From Vibrio rumoiensis (GTDB lineage: Bacteria; Pseudomonadota; Gammaproteobacteria; Enterobacterales; Vibrionaceae), in assembly GCF_002218045.2 (NCBI RefSeq), contig NZ_AP018686.1, positions 434,001-498,000 on the forward strand: DNA of 64,000 nt. The letters run 5' to 3'. Positions 48,247-61,700 of this stretch are shown here, in pieces. The first letter of the stretch is position 1. The number at the start of each line of letters is the position of its first letter. The notes below the pieces were generated by a model, which had not been told where the DNA came from, made no database searches, and worked only from the letters and a program-made list of their open reading frames with translations. The translations under genes and the position numbers were made by a program.

Positions 48247-49643
48247 TTATTGTTCTCTTAGTGCAGAATTGGTGGCTTTGAGAACCGGTTTTAATAGGTA
48301 GCCCATTACGGTGCGTTTGCCGGTAATAATATCGGCCGAGGCAGTCATACCAGGAATAATTGGTAAGGATGCTCCGTCTTTATTGGTTAAAGCACTTTCA
48401 TTGGTTCGAATTTTAACCTGGTAGAAGCTATTACCTTCGTCATCTTGAATCGTGTCTGCACTGATTGTTTCAACCGTACCTTCAAGGCCACCGTAGGTAG
48501 AGAAGTTGTAGGCGGTAAATTTAATTAATGCTGGTAATCCAGGGTGTAAGAAACCGATATCTTGAGGGGCAATTTTCGCTTCAATGAGTAAGGTATCTTC
48601 TGTTGGTACAATCTCGATTAAATCCATACCAGGCTGGATAACTCCACCGATAGTATTGATATAAATTTTTTGAATAGTGCCGGTAACAGGTGAGGTAACG
48701 ACGGTGCGGTTTACTTTATCTTGTAATCCAACTTGAGATTCACTTTGGCTAGATAATTGTGCACTGACCTTATTTAATTCGTTTTGATTATCACTACGAT
48801 ACTTTAGAGCAATGTCTAAGTATTTTAATATCGCTTCATGGACTGCAGATTCAGCAACCGATCTGCATTTTTGGTTGAAGTCAAATCACGACGAGTATCA
48901 ATCAACTGACGACGTAATTTTAACAATTCAATTTCGGGGACCACGCCATCTTTTGCTAATGGCTCTGTTATATTAAATTCGTGACTTGCCACATTATAAC
49001 TACTTTGTAGGCTTCTATAACGTGAGCGGTTTTCATCTAGTTCACGTTGTTTTTGTGTGACCTGTTGTCTTGCAACTGACAATTGGTTCTCAAGGTTAGA
49101 CACGTTACCTTGATATTCACTTAACTGACGAGTAACCAATATTGGGTGCTTTTTTGCAAAATCTTCATCGAACATAGGAAGAATTGACTCATCTACAATA
49201 ACGCTATCTTCCCAATTACTGGTTTGCTTCGCTTTTTTCGTATCAATTTTTACGGCAGAAATTTGTGCTTTTAGACGAAATTGGTCGGCTTGCATATTGG
49301 CAATATCAGAAGCTTTGCCTTGAAAGTCAGAGCGCGCTTGTGTGTCATCAATTAAAAGTAGACGTTGGCCTTTTTTAACCGGTTGGCCTTCACGAACAAG
49401 CACTTGTTTAACAATACCACCCTCAAGGTTTTGTATCACTTGCATCTGAGTGGATGGAATAACTTTAGCCGTTCCTGTCGTTACTTTATCAAGCTTAGTC
49501 AGAGATGCCCAAATGATCGCGATAATAAAAAAAGCCACGATTGTCCAGAGCATGATTTTGGTCGTATAAGTGGTGCTTAGCATTAATGCTGATGACTTAT
49601 CATCGACGAAGTCTAGTTGTTCGGTGGTGAGTTTTTTTTTCAT
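48247..49643 (-). pseudogene. lapC: HlyD-family membrane fusion protein (LapC-like), one frameshift
   Basis: The periplasmic adaptor between LapB and LapE, about 465 residues. An N-terminal membrane segment (about 30-50, IMLWTIVAFFIIAIIWASL), the lipoyl half-motif (NLEGGIVKQVLVREGQPVKKG), a long coiled coil (about 110-260), then after a shift near 48865 the second lipoyl half (VTSPVTGTIQKIYINTIGG) and the C-terminal beta-barrel (PGMTASADIITGKRTVMGYLLKP split). One indel restores the whole. First gene of the lapC-lapD2-lapB transcript, divergent from the adhesin. Confidence 0.87.
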
Positions 49644-49930
49644 TGAATTACCAAGAGCAAGCGAAGCTTATTACCCAATAGATAGTGTTGTGTTAGTCAT
49701 GCGTTAGTGATGAACTATTTTATCATCAACTTTGTAAGAATAATCACTGCGATAAATGATGACATCTTTTAATTTATATTATATAGAAATAATGTTTTAA
49801 GTCACCTATATTCACAGTTGCGAATATATTAATGATTATATACCCGTGATCATTGAAGATGCTTGATTTTATCCTTGAACAGGATCATGCTACCAAACAT
49901 GAAAATAGAACTTTCCAACCAAAAAAAAAC

Positions 49931-51479
49931 GTAATCGTTCACCAAGGTAACTTGACTCGATATTAACGGGGAACAGCCTATAGATCAAAGATGTTGGGGT
50001 ACGGTCTCTTCGCCACAACAGCCGTGATGATCTCACTCAACACTGACATTGCCGACAAGCCACGTTTTTGCAGGTTTCGATGAGGGTATGTATCCTACTG
50101 CGGAATTTATCGCCTGCATCCGAGGTCGTTCCGAAGCTGATTTTCCTTTGGATTACAAAACCTCTAATACATCGCTCAGCTTCATTATTGGTTAAGGATT
50201 GACACTTTCTTGAGGAAAACCCACAAGCTCTCTCTATGTTTGAGCAGTAACTTGCATCGCCCCCGATATCGCTTGACCATGACATCAGTCCCTTTGCTCA
50301 ACCAATGATCGAACGATTTCTGCAACCTACGCATTCTTCGTAAGTATAGCGCATAATTTAACTCATCTTGTTCATAACGATGCCGAGTATGGAAAATGGC
50401 GTTCGTCAGCAAACAAAGATGTTCTGCCAATATAAGCGGTGTGGCCACCGCCACTATAATCCGCCATTTGCTGAAGGTTACGCTTCACATGTGCCCAACA
50501 TAACTGATGACGGTCTGCGGCTATCCAGTTATAGCTAGGCACTGGTCGCTGACCACAATGCCTGCATAGTCTTCATCAATGACCTTTTCGCTGATGAGGT
50601 CGAGCGCGAATAAAGTATTTGCTCATAGAAGGTCATCACTTGCCACTAACCAACACCAGCGAAGGCTTTGTTCATCATTTCTGTGATGAGAGGTCTCGTC
50701 AGCATGAATCAAAGGCGCTCTTTAATGCTTGTTTTATCGCTTGATGTAATGGCGTTAGCATTGAAGCGACTTTCGTTTGAGCGCTGATCGCGCCAACTGA
50801 AAAGGTTGTGCCAAGCTGTTCTTTGAGAAGAGATTGATTTTTCGAACACTGAGGTGATATTGCCCCGCAAGAACCCCAATGTAACTTAATAAGTTAGGCC
50901 CTATAATCCCTTGTGATGCATCGTCAGGCTTTTGAGCTTTGACGGCTTTGCAATGCCGACATTGACCTGAAAATAAACGGTATTCGGTGATATCGACAGT
51001 GGGCTTGGGAATATCAAAGACTTGGTGTCGGTAGTAAGGGCCGTCATGAACATCAATGTCAGACTGTTCGCAACAAGGACAACTATCAGGGAAGCAATCA
51101 ATAATGATATCCGTGTCTTTAACGGGGAAAGTTTTCGTTGATGCCCTGTGTGGCCTTTTTAGCTCCTCTCGAATTGCGACCACCAGAGCTTTCATCTTTT
51201 TCGCTCATGGCGATCTTTAGGACTGTCTGATGAGGGCGATTTTGAAGAGTTTTGGAGCTAGTGGTAAGCTTATCTTCATAGTGCCTGAGCTGCTCCCACA
51301 GCTCATCAATAAGCACCTTAGCCTCATTCAGATCAGAGACTTTAGGTGGTGCGTCTTGGTATTTAGGAGCTTTTTCTAGTCATATAACTATGATGAAGCT
51401 CAAAATGATCACTCAATACCTAAAGGATCAAGTGCTAGAGGTCACAGTTTTATGTCAATAGGGTTTGGTGAACACTTAC
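49931..51479 (-). mobile_element. IS66-family element nested in IS630
   Basis: 1,549 bp. The left end GTAATCGTTCACCAA and the inverted right end GTAAGTGTTCACCAA form terminal repeats with two mismatches, starting GTAA as is usual for IS66. It carries only a tnpC-type gene. The A-rich target (A9C at left, A5C at right) prevents a confident reading of the target duplication. Confidence 0.85.
49978..51379 (-). pseudogene. IS66-family transposase (TnpC), multiply frameshifted
   Basis: Recognisable parts: an N-terminal coiled coil (VLIDELWEQLRHYEDKL), the zinc-finger domain (CPCCEQSDIDVH ... CRHCKA), and the C-terminal region with TNNEAERCIRGFVIQRKISF and, in another frame, GLSAMSVLSEIITAVVAKRP. 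At least four shifts break the frame, so no functional transposase is predicted from this sequence. Confidence 0.85.
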
Positions 51480-52475
51480 GAAAAACAACTTGAACGGATG
51501 CACGATTCATCTCGTGACCGTCGAGTATGTGATCGTATCAAAGCTGTCGTGCTTGCTTCTGAAGGTTGGTCTGTTTCTATGATTTCGCAAGCATTGCGAA
51601 TTCATCAAACGACGGTGACTCGTCATATCAATGACTATTTACAGTCTGAAAAATTAAAACCCGAAAATGGTGGCTCACAAAGTAAACTCAATGCCGATGA
51701 AACGATGGCATTAATTGAGCATCTTGCTGAAAATACCTTTCATACTCACCAGATTGTTGAGTACGTCCAGAATCAATTCCAAGTCACTTACACTGTCGCT
51801 GGAATGAATAAATGGTTACACCATAATGGCTTTTCCTATAAGCAACCTAAAGGTGTTCCACACAAACTTAATCCTGAAGCTCAAGAAGCTTTTATTCAGC
51901 ATTATCAAGAGCTGAAGCAACTCAATGAACCGATTTTATTTATGGATGCAGTGCATCCAAGCCAAGCGACTAAAATCACTTACGGTTGGATCCGCAAAGG
52001 TGAAGATAAAGTAATTGAAACGACCGGTAGCCGTACACGATTAAACTTTGTCGGTGCACTGAATCTAACGGATATATCTACGACAGTGACCGAAAGTTAT
52101 GAAACGATTGATAGTGAAAGTATTGCCCGTTTCTTTTGGAAACTGAAAAAAGCTCATTATCCATTAGAGCAAAAGATTCATGTAATTCTCGATGGTGCCG
52201 GTTATCACCGAAGTCAGCTGGTAAAAGATTTTGCTCGGATGCTCAATATCGAACTGCATTATTTGCCCCCTTACAGTCCAAATTTGAATCCAATAGAACG
52301 ACTGTGGAAGGTCATGCATGAGCATGCCAGAAATAATGTTTACTTCCCGACAAAAGCATCCTTTAAGGATGCAATAAATCGATTTTTTGATGTGACTTTG
52401 CCCAAAGTTGCAGGCTCACTGACAACTCGAATTAACGACAATTTTCAGGTTTTGAAATCTGCAACTTCAAGTTAA
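51465..52475 (+). CDS. IS630-family transposase, N-terminus replaced at the IS66 junction
   Basis: From 51480 the protein matches copy 1 (KQLERMHDSSRDRRVCDRIK onward) with the DDE residues intact: LFMDAVHP, ILDGAGYH, SPNLNPIERLWK. The first 11 or so codons are lost to the IS66 insertion. The frame stays open into the IS66 end, where TTG (51465) and GTG (51468) could serve as starts, yielding about 336 residues. Whether translation occurs is unknown; a near-full-length enzyme is possible. Confidence 0.85.
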   Translation: MVNTYEKQLERMHDSSRDRRVCDRIKAVVLASEGWSVSMISQALRIHQTTVTRHINDYLQSEKLKPENGGSQSKLNADETMALIEHLAENTFHTHQIVEYVQNQFQVTYTVAGMNKWLHHNGFSYKQPKGVPHKLNPEAQEAFIQHYQELKQLNEPILFMDAVHPSQATKITYGWIRKGEDKVIETTGSRTRLNFVGALNLTDISTTVTESYETIDSESIARFFWKLKKAHYPLEQKIHVILDGAGYHRSQLVKDFARMLNIELHYLPPYSPNLNPIERLWKVMHEHARNNVYFPTKASFKDAINRFFDVTLPKVAGSLTTRINDNFQVLKSATSS

Positions 52476-52539
52476 TTGGGTATAGACTGTTATGTCCTAC
52501 ATTACCTACATGATGTTTGGATTGGTTAAAACAGTGAAT

Positions 52540-52575
52540 AAAACGATTGTTAGTGGTATAATTACAATCGTTTTA
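52540..52575 (+). terminator. Hairpin with T-run in the adhesin leader
   Basis: AAAACGATTGT and ACAATCGTTTT pair around a 12-base loop, followed by TATTTC. It lies downstream of the IS and about 165 bases before the adhesin start. It may end IS transcripts or belong to the adhesin leader. Confidence 0.55.
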
Positions 52576-52601
52576 TTTCTATCTAGCAGAACTATTGTTT
52601 A

Positions 52602-52628
52602 ACCTCTATTGTGATATAAATATAGAGG
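52602..52628 (+). other. Second stem-loop in the adhesin leader
   Basis: CCTCTAT and ATAGAGG pair around a 12-base AT-rich loop, about 110 bases before the adhesin ATG, with no T-run after it. Possible RNA control element; role unknown. Confidence 0.4.
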
Positions 52629-52739
52629 TGTTCTTACTTTTAAGCTTGTTTATTGCTGCTTTAAGATTAAATTCCTATAAATATAAGATTGGCTTATCCT
52701 GGTTTTAAGGAAACAATCAACTAACAGATTGAGTTATCT

Positions 52740-55700
52740 ATGGAAAATAATATCCCTTCTTCAAATGTCACCAATGTTAACGTTGAAAGTGGTTCAGTTT
52801 TTGTCATTAAAGCTGGTCAGGGAGCTGTATTGGTTACAGGAAATTATCAGTTGAAGTCTGATGAGGTTTTATTGGTGACTCCAGAGGCAAACGCAACTGT
52901 CTCTGGACAAGGACAACAAGTACACATCCATAATACTCAATCGGCCGTATCTATTGTACCAAATGCAACTGGGCCTGTGGCGACTACATTGGGACCACAA
53001 GTTCAAATTAACGCTGAAAATGCACAAAATGCGAATTTTACTGAATCGGATATTGCGAATATCCAACGCTCGGTAATGAACCTGCAAGATCCTAGTCAAG
53101 ATATTATGAACCCTGTAAATTCGGATGAACAAGGTTCTCAATCAAATCAAACTGATGATATTGCCGCTATTCAGCAAAGTATTTTGGCAGGACAAGATCC
53201 AACTCAAGAAGCAGAAGCACCAGCAGCAGGTGAGGGCGCGGGCGACACCGCTAATAACTCTTTGTATCGATTGACTACAATTATGACGCTGTTTTAACTC
53301 ACGCGGATACGATACTAAAGGTTTTGAACGTGAATACCGTGATGAAGAAGATGAACGAGGCGTTCTTATTGCTGACGGTGGTGAAACCTTGCCGTTGAAG
53401 TTACAGAAGGTGATTTAGACAGTGGTGGTGGTTACCCAACTGAAAGTATAGCTTCGGTTGTAGTTGAAAAAGGTACCTATGCTCTTGATCCAAATTCGTT
53501 TTATATCCCGAAGAAAGCGTAGATTCTTTACTTGGTGAATTAAATTCTGAGATCACATCAGGTGGTGAACCTGTTGTATTTACGATGCGGAAACCAATAC
53601 TTTCACGGGTATGCAAGATGGTGAACCAGTCGTTTCATTTGATGTTGATTTCGTTGCCCTACCCAACGGTGATGTAACCGTTTCTATTACCACAACGGTT
53701 AATCAACCTATCGATCATATTTCAGGTGACACCACAGGTATAGTGAGTAATCAAGGGGATGATATTCATATTGAATTCCCAGTATCGGGGATGGATATCA
53801 ATGGTAATGAAATCAAAGAACCGATTAATATCGAAATTGATGTTAATGATGGTGCCAATGAACAATTTGGTACCGACTCAGGCACCACGATCAATGAAAC
53901 TGATGACCGTGATTTAATTGTAGATGGCCAAGTACCATTGGATCTTGGTAGTGATGAAATTGCCACTATTACGTTTGATCCAAACCAACCCTCATTAGAA
54001 GGGTTAACGAGCAATGGTGAACCTACAGAATATACCGTTGATGGTAATGTAGTAATTGTAACAGATATTAATGGCGAACCAGTTTTAACTGTTGAGGTTC
54101 AGACCGATGGATCTTATACCGTTCAAGCCACTGGTCCACTTGACCAGGATGCAGACGATATAATAAATCTAAATTTAGGTATTACTGCAACAGATGATGA
54201 TGGTGATACTGCTAACGGTACAATTGTTATCAATATTGAAGATGGTGAGAATGTTGATGTTAGTGACGTTGTCACAATAGCTGAGGGCGATCTGAAAACC
54301 CAGCAGCAGGTAACGCATATCCTGTACATGGCACGAGTAGCGTTACCATTACTGCAATAGATGATAACTTAAATCCTTCTACATTACGTTTAAGTGAAGA
54401 AGGCAAAGCCCAGCTAGTTTCTGGAATGGGTAAAATTACGATCCATAATGGTCAGCCAATTGAATTTACCATGACCACCGATGAAAACGGTGTGGTAACC
54501 ATTTCTGCAGTCGATGGTGATGGAAATCCAGTTTTCGATATCACCATGACGCCAACCATGTCTGAAAATGGTGATGTGACGGTTGTCACCAATGTCAATC
54601 AATATCAACCGCTTGATGAAAAAGAGGGTACTGGAGATACAACCGGTCTTATCACCAATAATGGTGACACTATTTCGGTTGACCTACCGCTAGAAATTGA
54701 TGACACCGATGGTGATACTTCAAATGTTGATATCACGGTGAATTTTGTTGATGGTGAAGATCCAAGTTTTGGTGACAATACCGAGATTGCTGAGATCACT
54801 GAAAATGACGGTGAACAAACGGCCAATGGCAGCATTGAATTTGACCAGGGCAGTGATTATGTTGACCAAATTGTCTTTGACCCAAGCCAACCGTCTCACT
54901 GGCATCACCAGTAATGGTGAAGCGACTCACATTGATACTGCGGCACTGGCAAACGATCCAAGCACGTTAACCTTGTTGGATGTTGATAATAACCCCGTGA
55001 TGAGTGTGACCATCGATGCGGATGGTAATTACACGGTGACGCAATACCAATCGATTGATCAAGATGACAGCGACATCACCAACATTGCGTTGAATGTTTC
55101 TGGTACGGATGACGATGATGATACCGCGAATGGTACCATCAATATCGTGATTAATGACGGCGCGAATGCTGCGGATGTGAGCGATACGATTGAGGTCATC
55201 GAAGGTGATGTTGATACTGGTGCCGTGGATGCGGATGGAAACCCTGTCCAAACCTACCCAGTCGAAGGCCATGGCTCAATCACGATCGCATCGCCAAGTG
55301 ATAACTTGGTCGCAAGCTCACTGCGTTTAAGCGAAGCGGGTAAAGCCGCTCTACAAAATGAGATGTCAGAAGTCACCATCAACGGTGGCGATCCAGTTGA
55401 GTTCAGCATGACGACCGATGACAATGGTGTGATCACCATCACCGGTGTGGATGGCGAGGGCAACCCAGTTCTTGATATCACCATGACGCCAACCATGTCT
55501 GAAAATGGTGATGTGACGGTTGTCACCAATGTCAATCAATATCAACCGCTTGATGAAAAAGAGGGTACTGGAGATACAACCGGTCTTATCACCAATAATG
55601 GTGACACTATTTCGGTTGACCTACCGCTAGAAATTGATGACACCGATGGTGATACTTCAAATGTTGATATCACGGTGAATTTTGTTGATGGTGAAGATCC

Positions 55701-58700
55701 AAGTTTTGGTGACAATACCGAGATTGCTGAGATCACTGAAAATGACGGTGAACAAACGGCCAATGGCAGCATTGAATTTGACCAGGGCAGTGATTACGTT
55801 GACCAAATTGTCTTTGACCCAAATCAACCGTTCACTGGCATCACCAGTAATGGTGATGCGACCAGCTACAGTGTTGATGACAACACATTAAGTCTAGTGG
55901 ATGCCGATGGCAATCCCGTGATGGATGTAACCATTGACGCGCAAGGCAACTACACGGTTACGCAATACCAACCTATCGATCAAGATGACAGTGACATCAC
56001 CAATATTGCGTTGAATGTTTCTGGTACGGATGACGATGATGATACCGCGAATGGTACCATCAATATCGTGATTAATGACGGCGCGAATGCTGCGGATGTG
56101 AGCGATACGATTGAGGTCATCGAAGGTGATGTTGATACTGGTGCCGTGAATGCGGATGGCAACCCTGTCCAAACCTACCCTGTAGAAGGCCATGGCTCAA
56201 TCACGATCGCATCGCCAAGTGATAACTTGGTCGCAAGCTCACTGCGTTTAAGCGAAGCGGGTAAAGCCGCTCTACAAAATGAGATGTCAGAAGTCACCAT
56301 CAACGGTGGCGATCCAGTTGAGTTCAGCATGACGACCGATGACAATGGTGTGATCACCATCACCGGTGTGGATGGCGAGGGCAACCCAGTTCTTGATATC
56401 ACCATGACGCCAACCATGTCTGAAAATGGTGATGTGACGGTTGTTACAGACGTCAATCAATACCAACCATTAGATGATAACAATGGCACGGGCGATGACA
56501 CAGGCGATATGATGGGGTTAATCATGAATAATGGTGACACTCTTTCGGTTGACCTGCCGCTAGAAATTGATGACACCGATGGTGACACGTCAAGCGTCGA
56601 CATCACGGTGAACTTTAAAGATGGTGAAGATCCAAGTTTTGGCACCGATAGCGGCGCGACTATAACTGAAAGTGATGACATGCAAAGTGCCACCGGCTCA
56701 ATCGAATTTGACCAGGGCAGTGATTACGTTGACCAAATTGTCTTTGACCCAAGTCAACCGTCTCTCACTGGCATCACCAGTAATGGTGAAGCGACTCACA
56801 TTGATACTGCGGCACTGGCAAAGGATCCAAGCAGGTTAACCTTGTTGGATGTTGATAATAACCCTGTGATGAGCGTGACCATCGATGCGGATGGTAATTA
56901 CACGGTGACGCAATACCAACCGATTGATCAAGATGACAGCGACATCACCAACATTGCGTTGAATGTTTCTGGTACGGATGACGATGATGATACCGCGAAT
57001 GGTACCATCAATATCGTGATTAATGACGGCGCGAATGCTGCGGATGTGAGCGATACGATTGAGGTCATCGAAGGTGATGTTGATACTGGTGCCGTGGATG
57101 CGGATGGCAAACCTGTCCAAACCTACCCAGTCGAAGGCCATGGCTCAATCACGATCGCATCGCCGTGATAACTTGGTCGTAAGCTCACTGCGTTTAAGCG
57201 AAGCGGGTAAAGCTGCCCTACAAAATGAGATGTCAGAAGTCACCATCAACGGTGGCGATCCAGTTGAGTTCAGCATGACGACCGATGACAATGGTGTGAT
57301 CACCATCACCGGTGTGGATGGCGAGGGCAACCCAGTTCTTGACATCACCATGACCCCGACCATGTCTGAAAATGGTGATGTGACGGTTGTTACAGACGTC
57401 AATCAATACCAACCATTAGATGATAACAATGGCACGGGCGATGACACAGGCGATATGATGGGGTTAATCACGAATAATGGTGACACTCTTTCGGTTGACC
57501 TGCCGCTAGAAATTGATGACACCGATGGTGACACGTCAAGTGTCGACATCACGGTGAATTTTAAAGATGGTGAAGATCCAAGTTTTGGCACCGATAACGG
57601 CGTGATTATAACTGAAAGTGATGACACGCAAAGTGCCACCGGCTCAATCGAATTTGACCAGGGCAGTGATTATGTTGACCAAATTGTCTTTGACCCAAGT
57701 CAACCGTTCAATGGCATCACCAGTAATGGTGATGCGACTCACATTGATACCGTGGCACTGGCAAACGATCCAAGCACGTTAACCTTGTTGGATGTTGATA
57801 ATAACCCTGTGATGAGCGTGACCATCGATGTGGATGGTAATTACACGGTGACGCAATACCAACCAATCGATCAAGATGACAGCGAGATCACCAAAATCGC
57901 CCTAAATGTCTCGGGTACGGATGACGATGGTGATACCGCGAACGGTACCATCAATATCGTGATTAATGACGGCGCGAATGCTGAAGATGTAAGCGATGAA
58001 GTTACCATTGAGGAAGGTGATCTTGAAACCCAGCTTCAGGTAATGAATACCCAGTGCATGGTGAGTCTTCTAAGTTAATTCCAACGCCAAGTGATGATCT
58101 TGACCCAAGTACTTTACAGCTTACTGATGAGGCAAAAGCCACGTTGTTTGGTGATGGTACCGATCAAAATCCGGGTGAATTATCCGAAATTCCTCAGGCG
58201 GCCAGCCCGTTGATTTTGTTTCTGTTGAAAATCCGGATGGCAGCTTTAGCATCGTGGGGACGGTTGATGGTGTAGAGGCCATCACGATAAGTTTTGAAGT
58301 GGTACAAGGTGAGGATGGCGAGTTCTACATCAACACCACTGTCGACCGCTTTACCACTGGATAATATCAATAAAGATGGCGATACCTCTGGTTATATCAC
58401 CAATGATGATGATGTGATTTCGATTGATCTTCCATTGGAAATCTCCGACACCGATGGTGATACTTCTAATATCGATATCACCGTTAACCTAAAAGATGGT
58501 CAAGATCCGTCTTTTGGTGACAATACCGACATAGCTCAAATCAATGAAACGGACGATATCCAAACGGCCAATGGCAGTATTGAGTTTGATGAAGGAAGTG
58601 ATCAGGTTGATGAAATTGTCTTTAACCAAGAGCAAGCTGAAGATGCATTTGCCGATATCACAAGTAATGGTGAAGAGACGACAGTATTAGTTGATGGCAA

Positions 58701-61700
58701 CACCGTTACACTCAGCGATCTAGACGGTAATGATGTCTTAACGGTGGCTATTGATGAGAATGGCAAGTATGTCGTGACGCAATACCAACCTATCGATCAA
58801 GATGACAGCGAGATCACCAAAATCGCCCTAAATGTCTCGGGTACGGATGACGATGGTGATACCGCGAAAGGTACCATCAATATCGTGATTAATGACGGCG
58901 CGAATGCTGAAGATGTAAGCGATCAAGTTACCATTGAAGAAGGTGATCTTGAAAACCCAGCTTCAGGTAATGAATACCCAGTGCATGGTGAGTCTTCTAA
59001 GTTAATTCCAACGCCAAGTGATGATCTTGACCCAAGTACTTTACAGCTTACTGATGAGGCAAAAGCCACGTTGTTTGGTGATGGTACCGATCAAAATCCG
59101 GGTGAATTATCCGAAATTACCTCAGGCGGCCAGCCCGTTGATTTTGTTTCTGTTGAAAATCCGGATGGCAGCTTTAGCATCGTGGGGACGGTTGATGTAG
59201 AGGCCATCACGATAAGTTTTGAAGTGGTACAAGGTGAGGATGGCGAGTTCTACATCAACACCACTGTCGACCGCTTTACCACTGGATAATATCAATAAAG
59301 ATGGCGATACCTCTGGTTATATCACCAATGATGATGATGTGATTTCGGTTGATCTTCCATTGGAAATCTCCGACACCGATGGTGATACTTCTAATATCGA
59401 TATCACCGTTAACCTAAAAGATGGTCAAGATCCGTCTTTTGGTGACAATACCGACATAGCTGAAATCAATGAAACGGACGATATACAAACGGCGAAGGGC
59501 AGTATTGAGTTTGATGAAGGAAGTGATCAGGTTGATGAAATTGTCTTTGACCCAAATCAACCGTCTCTCACTGGCATCACCAGTAATGGTGAAGCGACTC
59601 ACATTGATACTGCGGCACTGGCAAACGATCCAAGCACGTTAACCTTGTTGGATGTTGATAATAACCCTGTGATGAGCGTGACCATCGATGCGGATGGTAA
59701 TTACACGGTGACGCAATACCAACCTATCGACCAAGATGACAGCAACATCACCAACATTGCGTTGAATGTTACTGGTACGGATGACGATGGTGATACCGCG
59801 AACGGTACCATCAATATCGTGATTAATGATGGCGACAACGCAGCTGATGTGAGCGATGAAGTTACTATTGGCGAAGGGGATTTAGATAATCCAGATAACA
59901 GTGAAGGCAGTGCCCATCCAAGTTATCCTGTCAGTGGTAGCAGCTCTATGACCATAGAATCGCCAAGTGATGATCTGGTTAATACTAGTTTGACTATTGA
60001 TGAGACGGTCAAAGAAGCTTTAAAAGCGGAATTAAACTCAGAAGTGACCACAAATGGTGGAGATAAAGTGACTTTTGAGGTGAGCACCGATCCAACGACT
60101 GGTATCATCACAATCACTGGTGTCGACAGTAATGACAATCAGGTGCTTGATATTACTATGACACCAACGATGGGTGCCAATGGAGATGTGGTCGTAACTA
60201 CCAACGTCAATCAATATCAGCCACTCGATAATAATGATGGCACAGGAGATAGCAATGGCTATATCGCCAACAATGGTGATGTGATTTCGGTTGATATTCC
60301 AATGGAAATCTCCGACACCGATGGTGATACTTCTAATATCTATATCACCGTTAACCTAGAAGATGGTCAAGATCCGTCTTTTGGTGACAATACCGACATA
60401 GCTGAAATCAATGAAACGGACGATATACAAACGGCCAATGGCAGCATTGAATTTGACCAGGGCAGTGATTACGTTGACCAAATTGTCTTTGACCCAAATC
60501 AACCGTCTCACTGGCATCACCAGTAATGGTGAAGCGACTCACATTGATACTGCGGCACTGGCAAACGATCAAGCACGTTAACCTTGTTGGATGTTGATAA
60601 TAACCCTGTGATGAGCGTGACCATCGATGCGGATGGTAATTACACGGTGACGCAATACCAACCGATTGATCAAGATGACAGCGACATCACCAACATTGCG
60701 TTGAATGTTTCTGGTACGGATGACGATGGTGATACCGCGAATGGTACCATCAATATCGTGATTAATGACGGCGGGAATGCTGAAGATGTAAGCGATGAAG
60801 TTACCATTGAAGAAGGTGATCTTGAAAACCCAGCTTCAGGTAATGAATACCCAGTGCATGGTGAGTCTTCTAAGTTAATTCCAACGCCAAGTGATGATCT
60901 TGACCCGTACTTTACAGCTTACTGATGAGGCAAAAGCCACGTTGTTTGGTGATGGTACCGATCAAAATCCGGGTGAATTATCCGAAATTACCTCAGGCGG
61001 CCAGCCCGTTGATTTTGTTTCTGTTGAAAATCCGGATGGCAGCTTTAGCATCGTGGGGACGGTTGATGGTGTAGAGGCCATCACGATAAGTTTTGAAGTG
61101 GTACAAGGTGGGGATGGCGAGTTCTACATCAACACCACTGTCGACCAAGCTTTACCATTGGATGATATCAATAAAGATGGCGATACCTCTGGTTATATCA
61201 CCAATGATGGTGATGTGATTTCGATTGATCTTCCATTGGAAATCTCCGACACCGATGGTGATACTTCTAATATCGACATCACCGTTAACCTAGAAGATGG
61301 CCAAGACCCGTCCTTTAGTGATGACAGTGAAGCCGTTGTTATTACCGAAACAGATTTTGACAATGTTGACCCTGAGACCGGAGAAGTAACTCAAACGCCA
61401 GGTGAATCAACAGGTAAAATCCCAAGCTTTGATATGGGCTCAGATGAAATAGCATCGATGACCTTTGATGACCCTCAAGGTGATGATTCAGGCTTAGGTA
61501 ATATTACTTACGATGGCGGCAAAGAAACCGACTATGAAGTGGATGGTAATACCATTACCGTCACCGGTGAAAATGATGAACCCATTCTAAGTATTACCGT
61601 TGATATAGATGGTAATTACACCGTTACGCAATATGAACCTATCGATCAAGATGCAGGGGATGTTGACCTTAATCTTAGCGTCACTGCAGTGGATGATGAT

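Larger units (their letters stand above)
49841..52482 (+). mobile_element. IS630-family element, copy 2, split by an IS66-family element
   Basis: The ends are TACCC (49841) and GGGTA (52482), flanked by TA on both sides. The left 90 bases match the start of copy 1, including the transposase ATG at 49899 and its first codons. They stop at an A-run where an IS66 element enters, and the transposase resumes at 51480. The composite occupies the space between lapC and the adhesin gene, separating their original promoters. Confidence 0.88.

Noticed and set aside
52483..52739. c-di-GMP riboswitch in the adhesin leader
   Set aside because: The stem-loops there lack the conserved GEMM core and tetraloop pattern.
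54605..57639. Repeated minus-strand open frames with near-identical proteins in the adhesin repeats
   Set aside because: Their identity follows from the DNA repeats on the coding strand; no start sites or independent conservation are visible.
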